From positions 1 through 36,680 of the forward strand of contig JAFQOY010000229.1 of NCBI GenBank assembly GCA_017412025.1: a stretch of DNA of 36,680 nucleotides, in the 5' to 3' direction. The stretch is from Clostridia bacterium. Its GTDB lineage: Bacteria; Bacillota_A; Clostridia; Christensenellales; Aristaeellaceae. The number at the start of each line of letters is the position of its first letter. The stretch's first letter is position 1. The notes under the pieces were generated by a model. It searched no databases and was not told the origin of the DNA. It saw only the letters and a list, made by a program, of their open reading frames with translations. Shown in pieces: positions 14,936 through 24,824 of this stretch. The position numbers and the translations under genes are program-made.

Positions 14936-17115
14936 AGATCGGAAAAAAGCAGTGGGCTGCGCTGGCGCTGTGCGCGCTGATGATCGCGCTGGCGTTTGCG
15001 ACGGGCATATTGGACAGGCAGAAGACCTGGGCGGAGATGGTCTGGTCAGGGCTGACGCTCAAGGATGGCGCTTCGCGCAGCCTTGAGGCAGGCGATGCAT
15101 ACGGCGAGGTAAACGGAGGCCCGGGATTCACGCTGCCTGCGGGCGCATACCGCCTCAAGTGGATGATCGAGGGCGATGGGGAAAACCGCATTGAAATCAC
15201 ATCGGGCAACGGCGCGCAGATTCTGCCGTCGAAGATTGCGGTAAATCCGGAACGGGTGACGGACGAATGCACGTTTGAGATTCTGGAAGCGGCGGAAGAC
15301 GTGCAGATCCGGGTGTCCTTTGCATCCGGCACGCGGATGAATCTGCTGGACATGCGGCTCTACAGCCCGATGTACAGCGATCACGCGTTTACCCTGGCCG
15401 CGCTGCTGCTCGGCGCATGGCTTCTGTATGCGCTGCATGCGTCCGGCTGTCTGACCGGAGAGCGGAAAGGGACGCTGCTGCTGCTCGCGTTTTCGGTGCT
15501 GATCGTCTCTGCGCCTGCGCTCAAGGACACGATCGGGATCGGGCACGACACGGAGTTTCACCTGATGCGCCTGTGCAACCTGGCGGACGGCCTGAAAAAC
15601 GGGCAGTTCCCGGTGCGCGCGGGAGGCTATTCCTACAATGGCTACGGCGCGATCACGTCGGCGTTCTATCCGGATCTGTTCCTGTATATTCCGGCGCTGA
15701 TGATGAACATGGGCGCGTCGCTGCAGTATGCGGTCAATGTATTCTTTGTGCTGGTGAATGCGGCGTCCGCAGCGGCGATGTACGCGGCGGCGAAGCGGAT
15801 GTTTGGCGAGAGGAATATGGCGCTGTGCGCGTCGATCCTCTATACGTTTTCCATCTACCGGATTTCGGACGTCTTTACCCGTTACGCCTTCGGCGAGATG
15901 ACGGCGATGGTCTTTCTGCCGCTGTTCATCCTGGGGCTGTGGGAGGTCATATTCGGCGATAAAAAACGCTGGCTGACGCTGGCGCTGAGCGCGTCCGCGA
16001 TCTTCATGAGCCACATGCTCTCCACGCTCATCTGCGCCGCGGCGGCGACGGGCGTGTGCGCGCTGTTCATTGTGAAGATCGTCCGCGAACGCCGTCTGCC
16101 GTCCATCCTGAAGGCGGCAGGCACTGCGCTGCTTCTGTGCCTGTTTTATCTGGTGCCGTTTGCGATGTACAGCATGCAGGGCATCGGCGCGCAGTCTCTG
16201 GCGAAGGATCCGGCGCTGTTTGCGATTGCCCCTGCGCAGCTGTTTCTGCTGGGCGAGGGAGAAATGAGCGTGGATCCGGCGGATCCGACGCTGTCGACCT
16301 TTGCGCTGGAGATCGGTTTCCCGCTGCTGCTTGGCGCGGCGCTGTGCGCATATGTGATGCTGACCGATCAAAAGGCCGGGCGGGGAGGCAGGCTGGCTGC
16401 GCTGCTGGCGGCGGCCGGCATGGGCTTTGCGCTGATGGCGACGACGCTTTTCCCATGGAGCCATGTGCGCGTGCTTACGCGGGGGATGAGCGATTACCTG
16501 CAGTTCCCGTGGCGGATGCTGATGATGACCGCTGTGCTGCTGGCGCTTGCAGGCGGCTGGGGCTATATGCGCTTTGCCGGGGAGAAAAATGAAAGAGCCG
16601 TCGTGCTGGTGCTCGCGCTGTGCGCGATGGCGGCGCTGCCCACGCTCAGCGACGAGACGCGCAACAACCTGTTTATTCCCTTCGGGCAGACGGTCAGCCC
16701 GGATTCGGCGTATGTGGAGTACACGATTCCAGGGTCTGAGATGGCGCCCACGCGCAGCCGGGACGTGATCATAAAGGGAGAAGCTGCGGTGACGGGCTAT
16801 CAAAAGCGCGGCACGACAATTACGGCGCATGTGGAGGCTGAGACGGACGCGGAGATTGCACTGCCGGTCTTTGGCTACGACGGATACAGGGCCGAGCTTG
16901 ACGGGCGCAGAATCGGCTGGACGCCGGGGGAAAACAACCGCCTGACGGTGCATCTGCCGGCACAGACGAGCGGAACACTGCACGTTTATTTCGCAGGAAA
17001 GACGGTATGGCGTGCGGCGGACTGCATTTCACTTGGAACAGCGCTGACCCTGATCGTATGGGCAGCGCTGCGCAGAAAAGGTGAAAAGCGTCTCAGACAG
17101 GGAAAACAAACATGA
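14932..17115 (+). CDS. Polytopic membrane protein, PTPS-related/GT-C-like, copy 2
   Basis: A 727-aa paralog of the preceding gene with the same order of parts: N-terminal helix ending ATGILDRQKTW (copy 1: ATGMLDKQKIW), extracytoplasmic domain, multi-pass core with FHLMRLCNLADGL, NGYGAITSAFYPDL, YAAAKRMF, MSHMLSTL and LQFPWRML, and a C-terminal beta-rich domain with FGYDGYRAELDGRR. The start is taken as GTG 14932, overlapping the previous stop as GTGA with GGAGG 9 bases upstream; an ATG at 14905 would add nine residues inside the upstream gene and breaks the match to copy 1. Tandem duplication followed by divergence is the simplest reading. The function is unknown. No clear terminator follows before the ilv promoter. 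Confidence 0.75.
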   Translation: MKIGKKQWAALALCALMIALAFATGILDRQKTWAEMVWSGLTLKDGASRSLEAGDAYGEVNGGPGFTLPAGAYRLKWMIEGDGENRIEITSGNGAQILPSKIAVNPERVTDECTFEILEAAEDVQIRVSFASGTRMNLLDMRLYSPMYSDHAFTLAALLLGAWLLYALHASGCLTGERKGTLLLLAFSVLIVSAPALKDTIGIGHDTEFHLMRLCNLADGLKNGQFPVRAGGYSYNGYGAITSAFYPDLFLYIPALMMNMGASLQYAVNVFFVLVNAASAAAMYAAAKRMFGERNMALCASILYTFSIYRISDVFTRYAFGEMTAMVFLPLFILGLWEVIFGDKKRWLTLALSASAIFMSHMLSTLICAAAATGVCALFIVKIVRERRLPSILKAAGTALLLCLFYLVPFAMYSMQGIGAQSLAKDPALFAIAPAQLFLLGEGEMSVDPADPTLSTFALEIGFPLLLGAALCAYVMLTDQKAGRGGRLAALLAAAGMGFALMATTLFPWSHVRVLTRGMSDYLQFPWRMLMMTAVLLALAGGWGYMRFAGEKNERAVVLVLALCAMAALPTLSDETRNNLFIPFGQTVSPDSAYVEYTIPGSEMAPTRSRDVIIKGEAAVTGYQKRGTTITAHVEAETDAEIALPVFGYDGYRAELDGRRIGWTPGENNRLTVHLPAQTSGTLHVYFAGKTVWRAADCISLGTALTLIVWAALRRKGEKRLRQGKQT

Positions 17116-17166
17116 AATTCATTCACCATTAAAACGAAAATGATTCATGATTCGCCGAAAAACCGC

Positions 17167-17195
17167 TTGACATGAAATACCATGCATGATAAGAT
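17167..17195 (+). promoter_or_regulatory. Promoter of the ilv operon
   Basis: TTGACA (17167-17172), 17 bp, TAAGAT (17190-17195), directly upstream of the T-box leader. Confidence 0.85.
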
Positions 17196-17210
17196 AGTTG
17201 CACATATTTT

Positions 17211-17486
17211 CGGCGATGACGAGGAAGAAACCGCGGGGAATGCCAAGCGAGGGAGCGACGGTGGAAGGCTCCTGCAGGAAGCGCGGAAGGGTCGCCTCCA
17301 AGCTGCGGGCTGAACGGCCTGCCCGACGTCGGGCATGTCAGTAGGTCTGCCGGATTCCCGCCGTTACCCGGGAGAGGACATGCCGGCTGTGGCGGCTGTG
17401 TCCGGTGAGCGTGCACAGGCACGGAATTTAGGTGGTACCGCGGAAGCAGCCTTTCGCCCTAAACGAGGGAGAGGGGCTGCTTTTTT
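17211..17486 (+). promoter_or_regulatory. T-box riboswitch leader of ilvBNCD
   Basis: The T-box sequence AGGTGGTACCGCG is at 17430-17442. Stem I starts with GGCGATGACG (about 17211-17220), like the proS leader. The terminator pairs AGCAGCC (17445-17451) with GGCTGCT (17475-17481), with an inner CCCT/AGGG pairing, before TTTTTT (17481-17486). A GTC codon (Val) at 17291-17293 after GAAGG is the best specifier candidate, but the folding there is ambiguous. Inside the leader is a perfect 14-bp palindrome at 17321-17334. The leader should raise ilv expression when a branched-chain tRNA is uncharged. Confidence 0.92.
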
Positions 17487-17514
17487 AGGACTTATAAGGA
17501 GCGTAGATAAAAGG

Positions 17515-19224
17515 ATGAAACTCAACGGAGCGGCTATCCTGATCGAATGTCTGATTGAGCAGGAAGTGGGCACGGTATTCGGTTTTCCGGGCGGCGCCGT
17601 GCTGCCGATTTATGACGAGCTGTACAAGCGGCAGGAGCGCATCAATCATGTGCTGACCGCGCATGAGCAGCATGCGGGCCACGCGGCGGACGGCTATGCC
17701 CGTGCGACCGGCAAGACCGGCGTGTGCATCGCCACCAGCGGTCCCGGCGCGACGAACCTGGTGACGCCGATTGCCACGGCGTATCTGGATTCTTCCCCGG
17801 TGGTGTTCATCACCGGCAACGTGCCCCAGAGCCTGATGGGCACGGATTCCTTCCAGGAGGCGGATATCTCCGGCATGACGATGTCCGTCACCAAGCACAA
17901 CTATCTGGTGACCAGCGTCGACAGGCTGGCGGATACGATCCGCGAGGCGTTCTACATCGCACGCAGCGGCCGCCCCGGCCCGGTGCTGGTGGATATCCCC
18001 AAGGATGTGCAGATTGCGGAGACGGAGTATGTGCCGCTGAGCGGCGAGGCGCTGATTCCGCGGCTGAGTATGAAGCACGCGATGGCGCAGCTTCGCCCGG
18101 AGGGCGAGGCGCTGGAGCGCTACAAAACCAAGGCGCAGCCGAGGCTTGAGAAGGCCGCGCAGCTGATTGCCGAGTCGCACAGGCCGCTGATCTACTGCGG
18201 CGGCGGCGTGATGCATTCCGGCGCGAGCGAGGCGCTTGAGCAGCTGGCGGATCGCGTGGATGCGCCGATCGTATCGACGCTGATGGGCCTTGGCGCCGTT
18301 CCGGCTGCGTGCGACAGGATGCTTGGCATGCTGGGTATGCACGGCACGCACGCGGCGAACATCGCCATGCAGCGCTGCGACCTGCTGATTGCGGTCGGCG
18401 TGCGCTTCTCCGACCGCGCGCTGGGCAAGGCGGCGGCCTTTGCGCCCAACGCGAAGGTACTGCATATCGACATCGACCGGGCGGAGATCAACAAGAACGT
18501 ATCGACGACGCTGCACATCACGGGCGACGCGCGCATCGTGCTGGAGCTGCTGCTCACCCGCGTATCGCAGAAAAAGCATGAGCAGTGGATGCAGCAGGCG
18601 CGCAGCATGATCGAAGACTACCTGAGCGACGAGCTGTTTGAGCCGCGCAAAATCCTCAAATCCATGGCGCGCATTGCGCCGGAGATGACGGTGGCGACCG
18701 ACGTCGGCCAGCACCAGATGTGGACGGCGCAGCACTTCCCGTTCATGCGTCCGCGCCAGCTGATTTCAAGCGGCGGTCTGGGCACGATGGGCTTTGGCCT
18801 GGGCGCGGCGATGGGCGCGGCCAAGGGCAGCCCGGATGGAAAGCCTGTCGCGCTGGTGACGGGCGACGGATCTTTCCGCATGAACCTGACGGAGTTGTCC
18901 ACCATCGGCCACTATGGCATTCCGGTGATCGTCGTGATCTTCAACAACGGCACGCTGGGCATGGTCCGTCAGTGGCAGACGCTGTTCTTTGGCCACAGAT
19001 ACAGCCAGACGACGCTTGACCGCGGGCCGGACTTCATCAAGCTGGCCGAGGCTTACGGCCTTGAGGGCACGCGCGTGAAGAGCATGGAGGAGTTCGACGC
19101 CGCTTTTAAAAAGGCGTATGCCGAAGCGAAGCCGTGCATCATCGAGTGCATGCTCGATATCGATGAGATGGTTGCGCCGATGGTCGCGCCGGGTTCCCCG
19201 ATCGACTCGTTCTGCCTGAACTGA
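17515..19224 (+). CDS. ilvB: Acetolactate synthase, large (catalytic) subunit
   Basis: Thiamine-diphosphate enzyme joining two pyruvates to acetolactate (valine/leucine) or pyruvate and 2-oxobutyrate to acetohydroxybutyrate (isoleucine). The 569-aa protein starts MKLNGAAILIECLIEQ, has GFPGGAVLPIYDEL, the catalytic Glu51 in HEQHAGHAADGYAR, a central FAD-type domain, and the ThDP/Mg motif GDGSFRMNLTELSTI followed by NN. AAGGAG (17496-17501) lies 13 bases upstream and AAGG abuts the ATG; the protein alignment start supports 17515. It is the first gene of ilvBNCD, and ilvN begins 12 bases after its stop. Confidence 0.97.
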   Translation: MKLNGAAILIECLIEQEVGTVFGFPGGAVLPIYDELYKRQERINHVLTAHEQHAGHAADGYARATGKTGVCIATSGPGATNLVTPIATAYLDSSPVVFITGNVPQSLMGTDSFQEADISGMTMSVTKHNYLVTSVDRLADTIREAFYIARSGRPGPVLVDIPKDVQIAETEYVPLSGEALIPRLSMKHAMAQLRPEGEALERYKTKAQPRLEKAAQLIAESHRPLIYCGGGVMHSGASEALEQLADRVDAPIVSTLMGLGAVPAACDRMLGMLGMHGTHAANIAMQRCDLLIAVGVRFSDRALGKAAAFAPNAKVLHIDIDRAEINKNVSTTLHITGDARIVLELLLTRVSQKKHEQWMQQARSMIEDYLSDELFEPRKILKSMARIAPEMTVATDVGQHQMWTAQHFPFMRPRQLISSGGLGTMGFGLGAAMGAAKGSPDGKPVALVTGDGSFRMNLTELSTIGHYGIPVIVVIFNNGTLGMVRQWQTLFFGHRYSQTTLDRGPDFIKLAEAYGLEGTRVKSMEEFDAAFKKAYAEAKPCIIECMLDIDEMVAPMVAPGSPIDSFCLN

Positions 19225-19236
19225 CGGAGGTGCGCG

Positions 19237-19764
19237 ATGTATATTGACAACGATAATCTGAAGCGGTATACCGTCAGCGTGCTGGTTGACAACGAACCGG
19301 GCGTTCTCTCCCGCGTTTCGGGCCTGTTTTCCCGCAGGGGCTTCAACATCGACAGCCTCGCCGTCGGCACGACGCAGGATCCCGAGATTTCCCGCATCAC
19401 GATTGTGGTGCTGGGCGATGAAGCGAAGATTGAGCAGCTGGTGCAGCAGCTCTACAAGCTGATCTGCGTGCAGAAGGTGCAGGTGATGAACCCGCGCAAC
19501 TCCGTAGGCCGTCAGCTCCTGCTGGTGAAAGTGAAGGCGGACGTCAAGGAACGCGAGGGACTGATGCGTCTGGTGGATATCTTCAAGGCGAAGGTGCTGG
19601 ACGTGACGAAGAATTCGATGGTGCTGCAGATCACCGGCGACAACGATAAGATCGCGTCGCTTTTGAGCCTGCTGGAGGATTACGGCATCCTGGAGCTGGT
19701 GCGCACGGGTCTGGTCGTGCTTGAGCGCGGCGACGACGTGATGACGAGCGACATCTTCGATTAA
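19237..19764 (+). CDS. ilvN: Acetolactate synthase, small regulatory subunit
   Basis: Regulatory subunit of 175 aa. The N-terminal ACT domain (about 7-80) has the typical start VSVLVDNEPGVLSRVSGLFSRRGFNIDSL, the site for valine feedback; a C-terminal domain (about 85-165) follows with RELLLVKVKAD-like sequence and ITGDNDKI. It binds and activates IlvB. GGAGGT sits just upstream of the ATG. The repeat-like element begins at its stop codon, so the distance to ilvC is 213 bases, far larger than the other gaps in the operon. Confidence 0.96.
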   Translation: MYIDNDNLKRYTVSVLVDNEPGVLSRVSGLFSRRGFNIDSLAVGTTQDPEISRITIVVLGDEAKIEQLVQQLYKLICVQKVQVMNPRNSVGRQLLLVKVKADVKEREGLMRLVDIFKAKVLDVTKNSMVLQITGDNDKIASLLSLLEDYGILELVRTGLVVLERGDDVMTSDIFD

Positions 19765-19902
19765 ACCCCTCCGCCTCCTGCGGAGGCACCTCCCCTTTCA
19801 GGGGAGGCTATGGGCGGTTTTAAGTGAAGCGGTGCGTATAAGCGCACATAAGGCTCCCCTGAAAGGGGAGCTGGCGCGGCGTAAGCCGTGACTGAGGGGT
19901 TT
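19763..19902. repeat. 140-bp palindromic, MITE-like intergenic element
   Basis: The ilvN-ilvC gap holds an element bounded by 9-bp terminal inverted repeats: AAACCCCTC (19763-19771) and GAGGGGTTT (19894-19902). Inside are a second inverted pair of 17 bases (19790-19806 and 19854-19870), each itself nearly palindromic, and small hairpins (for example CCTCCGC/GCGGAGG at 19769-19787 and CGGC/GCCG near 19878-19889). Its left end overlaps the ilvN stop. No coding capacity. It resembles repetitive hairpin elements scattered in some gut Clostridia, from memory. Effects on ilvCD mRNA are possible. From 19903 to 19977 there is only a small ACCGG/CCGGT hairpin and the ilvC ribosome binding site. Confidence 0.7.
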
Positions 19903-19929
19903 GCGAACCGGACAACACCGGTCACATAG

Positions 19930-20982
<1,053 letters not shown>

Positions 20983-20985
20983 GAT

Positions 20986-22653
20986 ATGCGTATTTCTGAT
21001 CGAGTCAAGACCGGCCCGGAGAAGGCGCCGCATCGTTCCCTGTGGAAGGCGCTGGGCCTGACGGACGAGGAACTGAACCGCCCGCTGATCGGCGTGGTAT
21101 CCGCGCAGAGCGACTGCGTGCCGGGTCACAACCACCTGAAGAACATCGCGCAGGCCGTCAAGGACGGCATCCGCATGGCCGGCGGCGTGCCGGTCGAGTT
21201 CCCGGCCATCGGCGTGTGCGACGGCATCGCGATGGGCCACATCGGAATGAAGTATTCGCTGTCCTCCCGCGAGCTGATCGCGGACAGCTGCGAGGCGATG
21301 GCGCAGGCGCACGGCATGGACGGCATGGTGTTCATCCCCAACTGCGACAAGATCGTGCCGGGCATGCTGATGGCTGCCCGCCGCCTGAATCTGCCGGCGC
21401 TGGTCGTCTCCGGCGGCCCGATGATGCCGGGCAGGATGCCGGGCGACAAGCGCGATTATGACCTGAACTCCGTGTTTGAGGCGGTCGGCGCGTACAAGGC
21501 CGGCAAGATCGACGACGACGGACTCAATGCCGTCGAGTCGAGCGCATGCCCGGGCTGCGGTTCCTGCTCCGGCATGTTTACCGCCAACTCCATGAACTGC
21601 ATCACCGAGGTGATCGGCATGGCGCTGCCGGGCAACGGCACGATTGCCGCTGTGGACGCCGCGCGCATCCGCCTGGCGAAGACCTCCGGCATGCGCGTGG
21701 TGAAGATGGTCGAGGAAGGTCTTACGCCGGACAAGATCATGACCGAGGCGGCGTTCCACAACGCGCTTTGCCTGGATATGGCGCTGGGCTGCTCCACCAA
21801 TACCGTGCTGCACCTGCCGGCCATCGCCCATGAGTGCGAGATCGACTTTAACCTTGACTGGGTGAACGAGACGAGCGCGAAGGTGCCGAACCTCTGCCAC
21901 CTTGCCCCGGCGGGCCAGCATCACGTGATCGATCTGCATCTGGCGGGCGGCGTGATGGGCGTGCTTTCCGAGCTGAAGGGCAGGGGACTGCTTGATGAAA
22001 CGTGCATGACCGTCTCCGGCAGGACGCTGGGCGAGCAGCTTGCCGCGGCGAAGAACTACAACCACGAGGTCATTCGTCCGTTCGACGAGCCGTATTCTGC
22101 GACCGGCGGCCTGATGATCCTGCGCGGCAACCTTGCGCCGGACGGCGGCGTGGTCAAGCGCAGCGCCGTGGCGGCGGAGATGCTGGTACACGAAGGCCCG
22201 GCCCGCGTATTCAACAGCGAGGACGAGGCGATTCAGGCGATTTACGCCGGCGCGATCAAGCCGGGCGACGTCGTCGTGATCCGCTATGAGGGCCCGAAGG
22301 GCGGCCCGGGCATGCGCGAGATGCTCAGCCCGACCAGCGCGATCTGCGGCATGGGCCTTGACAAGGAAGTGGCGCTGATCACCGACGGCCGCTTCTCCGG
22401 CGCGACCCGCGGCGCGGCGATCGGCCATGTATCCCCGGAGGCGGCCTCCGGCGGTATGATCGGCCTTGTTGAGGAGGGCGACGTCATCTCCATCAACATC
22501 CCGGACGGCAAGCTCGAGCTGAAGGTTGCGGACGATGTGCTCGCCGAGCGCAAGGCGAAGTGGGTTTGCCCGCCGCCGAATGTGACCAAGGGCTATCTGG
22601 CGCGCTATGCGAAGCTGGTTTCCAGCGCGAACAAGGGCGCGATTGTCGAGTAA
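20986..22653 (+). CDS. ilvD: Dihydroxy-acid dehydratase
   Basis: Iron-sulfur dehydratase making 2-oxoisovalerate and 2-oxo-3-methylvalerate, the last common step before transamination. The 555-aa protein shows the three cluster/metal cysteines in [25 protein letters not shown] and [19 protein letters not shown], then [16 protein letters not shown], and the C-terminal [12 protein letters not shown] and [22 protein letters not shown]. Length is normal. It is the last gene of the operon, with a terminator right after the stop. ilvE and leu genes are not in the window. Confidence 0.97.
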   Translation: MRISDRVKTGPEKAPHRSLWKALGLTDEELNRPLIGVVSAQSDCVPGHNHLKNIAQAVKDGIRMAGGVPVEFPAIGVCDGIAMGHIGMKYSLSSRELIADSCEAMAQAHGMDGMVFIPNCDKIVPGMLMAARRLNLPALVVSGGPMMPGRMPGDKRDYDLNSVFEAVGAYKAGKIDDDGLNAVESSACPGCGSCSGMFTANSMNCITEVIGMALPGNGTIAAVDAARIRLAKTSGMRVVKMVEEGLTPDKIMTEAAFHNALCLDMALGCSTNTVLHLPAIAHECEIDFNLDWVNETSAKVPNLCHLAPAGQHHVIDLHLAGGVMGVLSELKGRGLLDETCMTVSGRTLGEQLAAAKNYNHEVIRPFDEPYSATGGLMILRGNLAPDGGVVKRSAVAAEMLVHEGPARVFNSEDEAIQAIYAGAIKPGDVVVIRYEGPKGGPGMREMLSPTSAICGMGLDKEVALITDGRFSGATRGAAIGHVSPEAASGGMIGLVEEGDVISINIPDGKLELKVADDVLAERKAKWVCPPPNVTKGYLARYAKLVSSANKGAIVE

Positions 22654-22664
22654 AACGGCATATC

Positions 22665-22695
22665 AAAAGACGGCTGGAATTTCCGGCCGTCTTTT
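22665..22695 (+). terminator. Terminator of the ilv operon
   Basis: A 13-bp stem (22665-22677 with 22683-22695, one T-G pair) with a 5-base loop; the 3' arm ends in TTTT. It begins 12 bases after the ilvD stop. The rest of the gap to 22814 shows only a small AAAGAA/TTCTTT hairpin near 22711-22728. Confidence 0.9.
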
Positions 22696-22814
22696 ATGAT
22701 GTCGCTGTAAAGAAGAGCGTTCTTTTTTCACTGCGGGGAAAACGTATCCGTCACAGCTGAGGTTGAGAATCATTGCCTGAAAGGGAAGGTTTGTCTTGTC
22801 CGGCAGATGTTGTA

Positions 22815-23990
22815 TCAGGCTTCGGAAAAGTGCACCTGCGTCGCCTGCGCCTTGCCCTCGATGAAGACATGGCAGACCTTCGTGCCGATTTCAAAGCAGC
22901 TGCCGTCAGTAATCACGATATCCGCGTCCTTACCCGCTTCAAGAGAACCGACGCGGCTTTCGACGCCGGCGTGCTTTGCGGGATTGATGGTGATGGCCTG
23001 AAGCGCGGCGAAGGGATCAAGGCCGGCGTTGACGGCAAAGCCTGCGCACAGCGGCAGATATTTGAGCGGGATGACCGGAGAATCGGTGATGATGGAGATG
23101 GTGCAGCCGGCATTGTGCAGCGCGGCGGGCGTACCCCAGTTCTTCTGGCGCAGCTCGAACTTGGTCGCGTGGCCGAAGGACGGGCCGACGGCCAGAGGGA
23201 GATTTTCTTTCGCGAGCAGATCAGCGATCAGATGTCCCTCGGTGCAGTGCTCAAGCGTCAGCTTCACGCCGAATTCTTTTGCGATGCGGATGGCGGTGAA
23301 CATGTCGTTCGCCTGATGGGCATGCGCCTTGAGCGGCATTTCGCCGCGGATGACCGGGAGCATGGCATTGAGCTTCATATCAAAGGGCGGCAGCTTGCTC
23401 TCGTCCCCGCCTGCGGCCTGAATCCTGCGGTCATATTCGCGCGCCCTGAAAAGCATCTCACGCAGGCGTGCGGCGGTGGTCATGCGGGTGCAGTTGCCCT
23501 TCTCGCGGTAGACGCGCTTGGGATTTTCGCCGAAGGCGCATTTCATGGCGATTTCTGCCTTGACGATCATATCCTCGATGCGGCGGCCGCGGGTCTTGAT
23601 GGCGGTGAAGGTGCCGCCGATGACGTTGGCGGAGCCGGGGCCGGTGCACACCGTGGTCACGCCGGCGGCAGCGGCTTCGGCAAACGTGTAGTCGGTGGGG
23701 TTGACGCCGTCAATCGCGCGCAGATGAGGCGTGACGGGGTCGCCGCATTCGTTGTGGTCGATACCCTCGTAGCCGATACCATGGCCTTCAAGGCCAATAT
23801 GGGCATGGGCGTCGATGAAGCCGGGATAGACGTTTTTGCCGGAGGCGTCGACGATTTCACAGTCTTCGGGTGCAGAAAGCTGCGGAGCGATGGCGGCGAT
23901 TCTGCCGTCTTCGCAGAGAATGTCGGCGATATAGGGCGTCTCGTGTACGGCGTCGTGCACGAGGCCGCCGCGGATGAGCAGTGTGGACAT
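22815..23990 (-). CDS. Amidohydrolase, imidazolonepropionase-like
   Basis: Metal-dependent hydrolase of 391 aa in the amidohydrolase superfamily. The beta-sandwich start (LLIRGGLVHDAV; YIADILCEDGRIAAI) leads to GFIDAHAHIGLEG with metal ligands His62 and His64. Later come KAHAHQANDM, LEHCTEGH (ligand His region), ITDSPVIPL (catalytic Asp) and the C-terminal GSLEAGKDADIVITDG typical of the family. This resembles the imidazolonepropionase/dipeptidase-like COG1228 group; the substrate is unknown and no histidine-degradation genes are near. AGGAGG lies 10 bases before the ATG. It is transcribed alone from its own promoter, convergent with ilvD. Confidence 0.88.
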   Translation of the reverse strand: MSTLLIRGGLVHDAVHETPYIADILCEDGRIAAIAPQLSAPEDCEIVDASGKNVYPGFIDAHAHIGLEGHGIGYEGIDHNECGDPVTPHLRAIDGVNPTDYTFAEAAAAGVTTVCTGPGSANVIGGTFTAIKTRGRRIEDMIVKAEIAMKCAFGENPKRVYREKGNCTRMTTAARLREMLFRAREYDRRIQAAGGDESKLPPFDMKLNAMLPVIRGEMPLKAHAHQANDMFTAIRIAKEFGVKLTLEHCTEGHLIADLLAKENLPLAVGPSFGHATKFELRQKNWGTPAALHNAGCTISIITDSPVIPLKYLPLCAGFAVNAGLDPFAALQAITINPAKHAGVESRVGSLEAGKDADIVITDGSCFEIGTKVCHVFIEGKAQATQVHFSEA

Positions 23991-24022
23991 GGCGGTTTCC
24001 TCCTGTAAGCATGCTTTTTTTC

Positions 24023-24051
24023 ATTATAGCCTGAATGGATAAGGCGTGCAA
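24023..24051 (-). promoter_or_regulatory. Promoter of the amidohydrolase gene
   Basis: On the minus strand, TTGCAC (24051-24046), 17 bp, TATAAT (24028-24023), 33 bases before the ATG at 23990. Confidence 0.85.
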
Positions 24052-24082
24052 GAATGAAGCAGGAGAAGTAAGGGCATTTTGC

Positions 24083-24112
24083 TTGCAAACAGGCGGGGAG
24101 ATGGGGTACAAT
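24083..24112 (+). promoter_or_regulatory. Promoter of the CBM9-like gene
   Basis: TTGCAA (24083-24088), 18 bp, TACAAT (24107-24112), divergent from the amidohydrolase promoter with about 31 bp between the two -35 elements. Confidence 0.65.
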
Positions 24113-24166
24113 GCAGGAAAGAGCAATCAGGAGGGATGAAAGAGCATCCCGCGAGGAGGTATACAG

Positions 24167-24763
24167 ATGGGCTATACATACCGGGCCGCGCGCGTGAGCG
24201 AGCCGAGATGGGAAGAGATTGAGGCGGTGACGCTTCATCATCAGCCGTGGCTTGCGCCGTGCGGCGTTTCTGCACAGGCGAAGCTCTGCCACGATGGAGA
24301 GAAGCTCTACGTGCGCATGGAAGCGAAGGAGGAAAACATCCGCGCGACGCTGACGGGCGCGCTGGATCAGGTATGCAACGACAGCTGCCTGGAATTCTTC
24401 CTTGCGCCGAAGGCGGATGACAAGCGGTACTTCAACTTTGAAGTCAATCCGCTTGGCAACGCATATGTGGGCTTTGGCGCGGAGAGAAAGACGCGCGTGC
24501 GGCAGATTCTCAAGAATCCGCAGGCGACGCTTGAAATCAAGCCCTTTGCTGTGCAGGACGGCTGGGGCGTGGAATATGTGATCCCGGCGGAATATATCCG
24601 CCTGTACATGCCGGACTTTGCGTTTTCCGGCGAGGCGGCGTGCAATTTCTACAAGTGCGGCGATGAGACGGAGACGCCGCACTATCTGGCGTGGGCGCCG
24701 CTGACGAGCGAAAAGCCGGATTACCACAGGCGCTGGGACTTTGGCGCGCTGGTTTTTGAATAA
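24167..24763 (+). CDS. CBM9-like carbohydrate-binding domain protein
   Basis: A 198-aa beta-rich protein resembling the family-9-like carbohydrate-binding module of sugar-binding proteins (motifs VTLHHQPWLAP, KLCHDGEKLYVRMEAKE, NDSCLEFFLAP, YFNFEVNPLGNAYVGFG, WGVEYVIP, ACNFYKCGDE). No signal peptide or membrane segment is visible, so as read it is cytosolic and stands alone rather than attached to a glycosidase. AGGAGG precedes the ATG. It is monocistronic, between its own promoter and a bidirectional terminator. The ligand is unknown. Confidence 0.8.
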   Translation: MGYTYRAARVSEPRWEEIEAVTLHHQPWLAPCGVSAQAKLCHDGEKLYVRMEAKEENIRATLTGALDQVCNDSCLEFFLAPKADDKRYFNFEVNPLGNAYVGFGAERKTRVRQILKNPQATLEIKPFAVQDGWGVEYVIPAEYIRLYMPDFAFSGEAACNFYKCGDETETPHYLAWAPLTSEKPDYHRRWDFGALVFE

Positions 24764-24790
24764 GGCGGAACAAAAAGAAGCATATAAAGG

Positions 24791-24823
24791 AAAACGCTGG
24801 CTGCGCAGGGCAGTCAGCGTTTT
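24791..24823. terminator. Bidirectional terminator between the CBM9-like gene and feo
   Basis: A 13-bp stem (24791-24803 with 24811-24823, one G-T pair), 7-base loop, with an AAAA start and TTTT end so it works on both strands; it sits between two converging transcripts. Confidence 0.88.
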
Positions 24824-24824
24824 A

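Noticed and set aside
22764..22775. A GAGAATCATT-like sequence resembling half a Fur box
   Set aside because: Only a partial match, located between two converging genes with no promoter to control.
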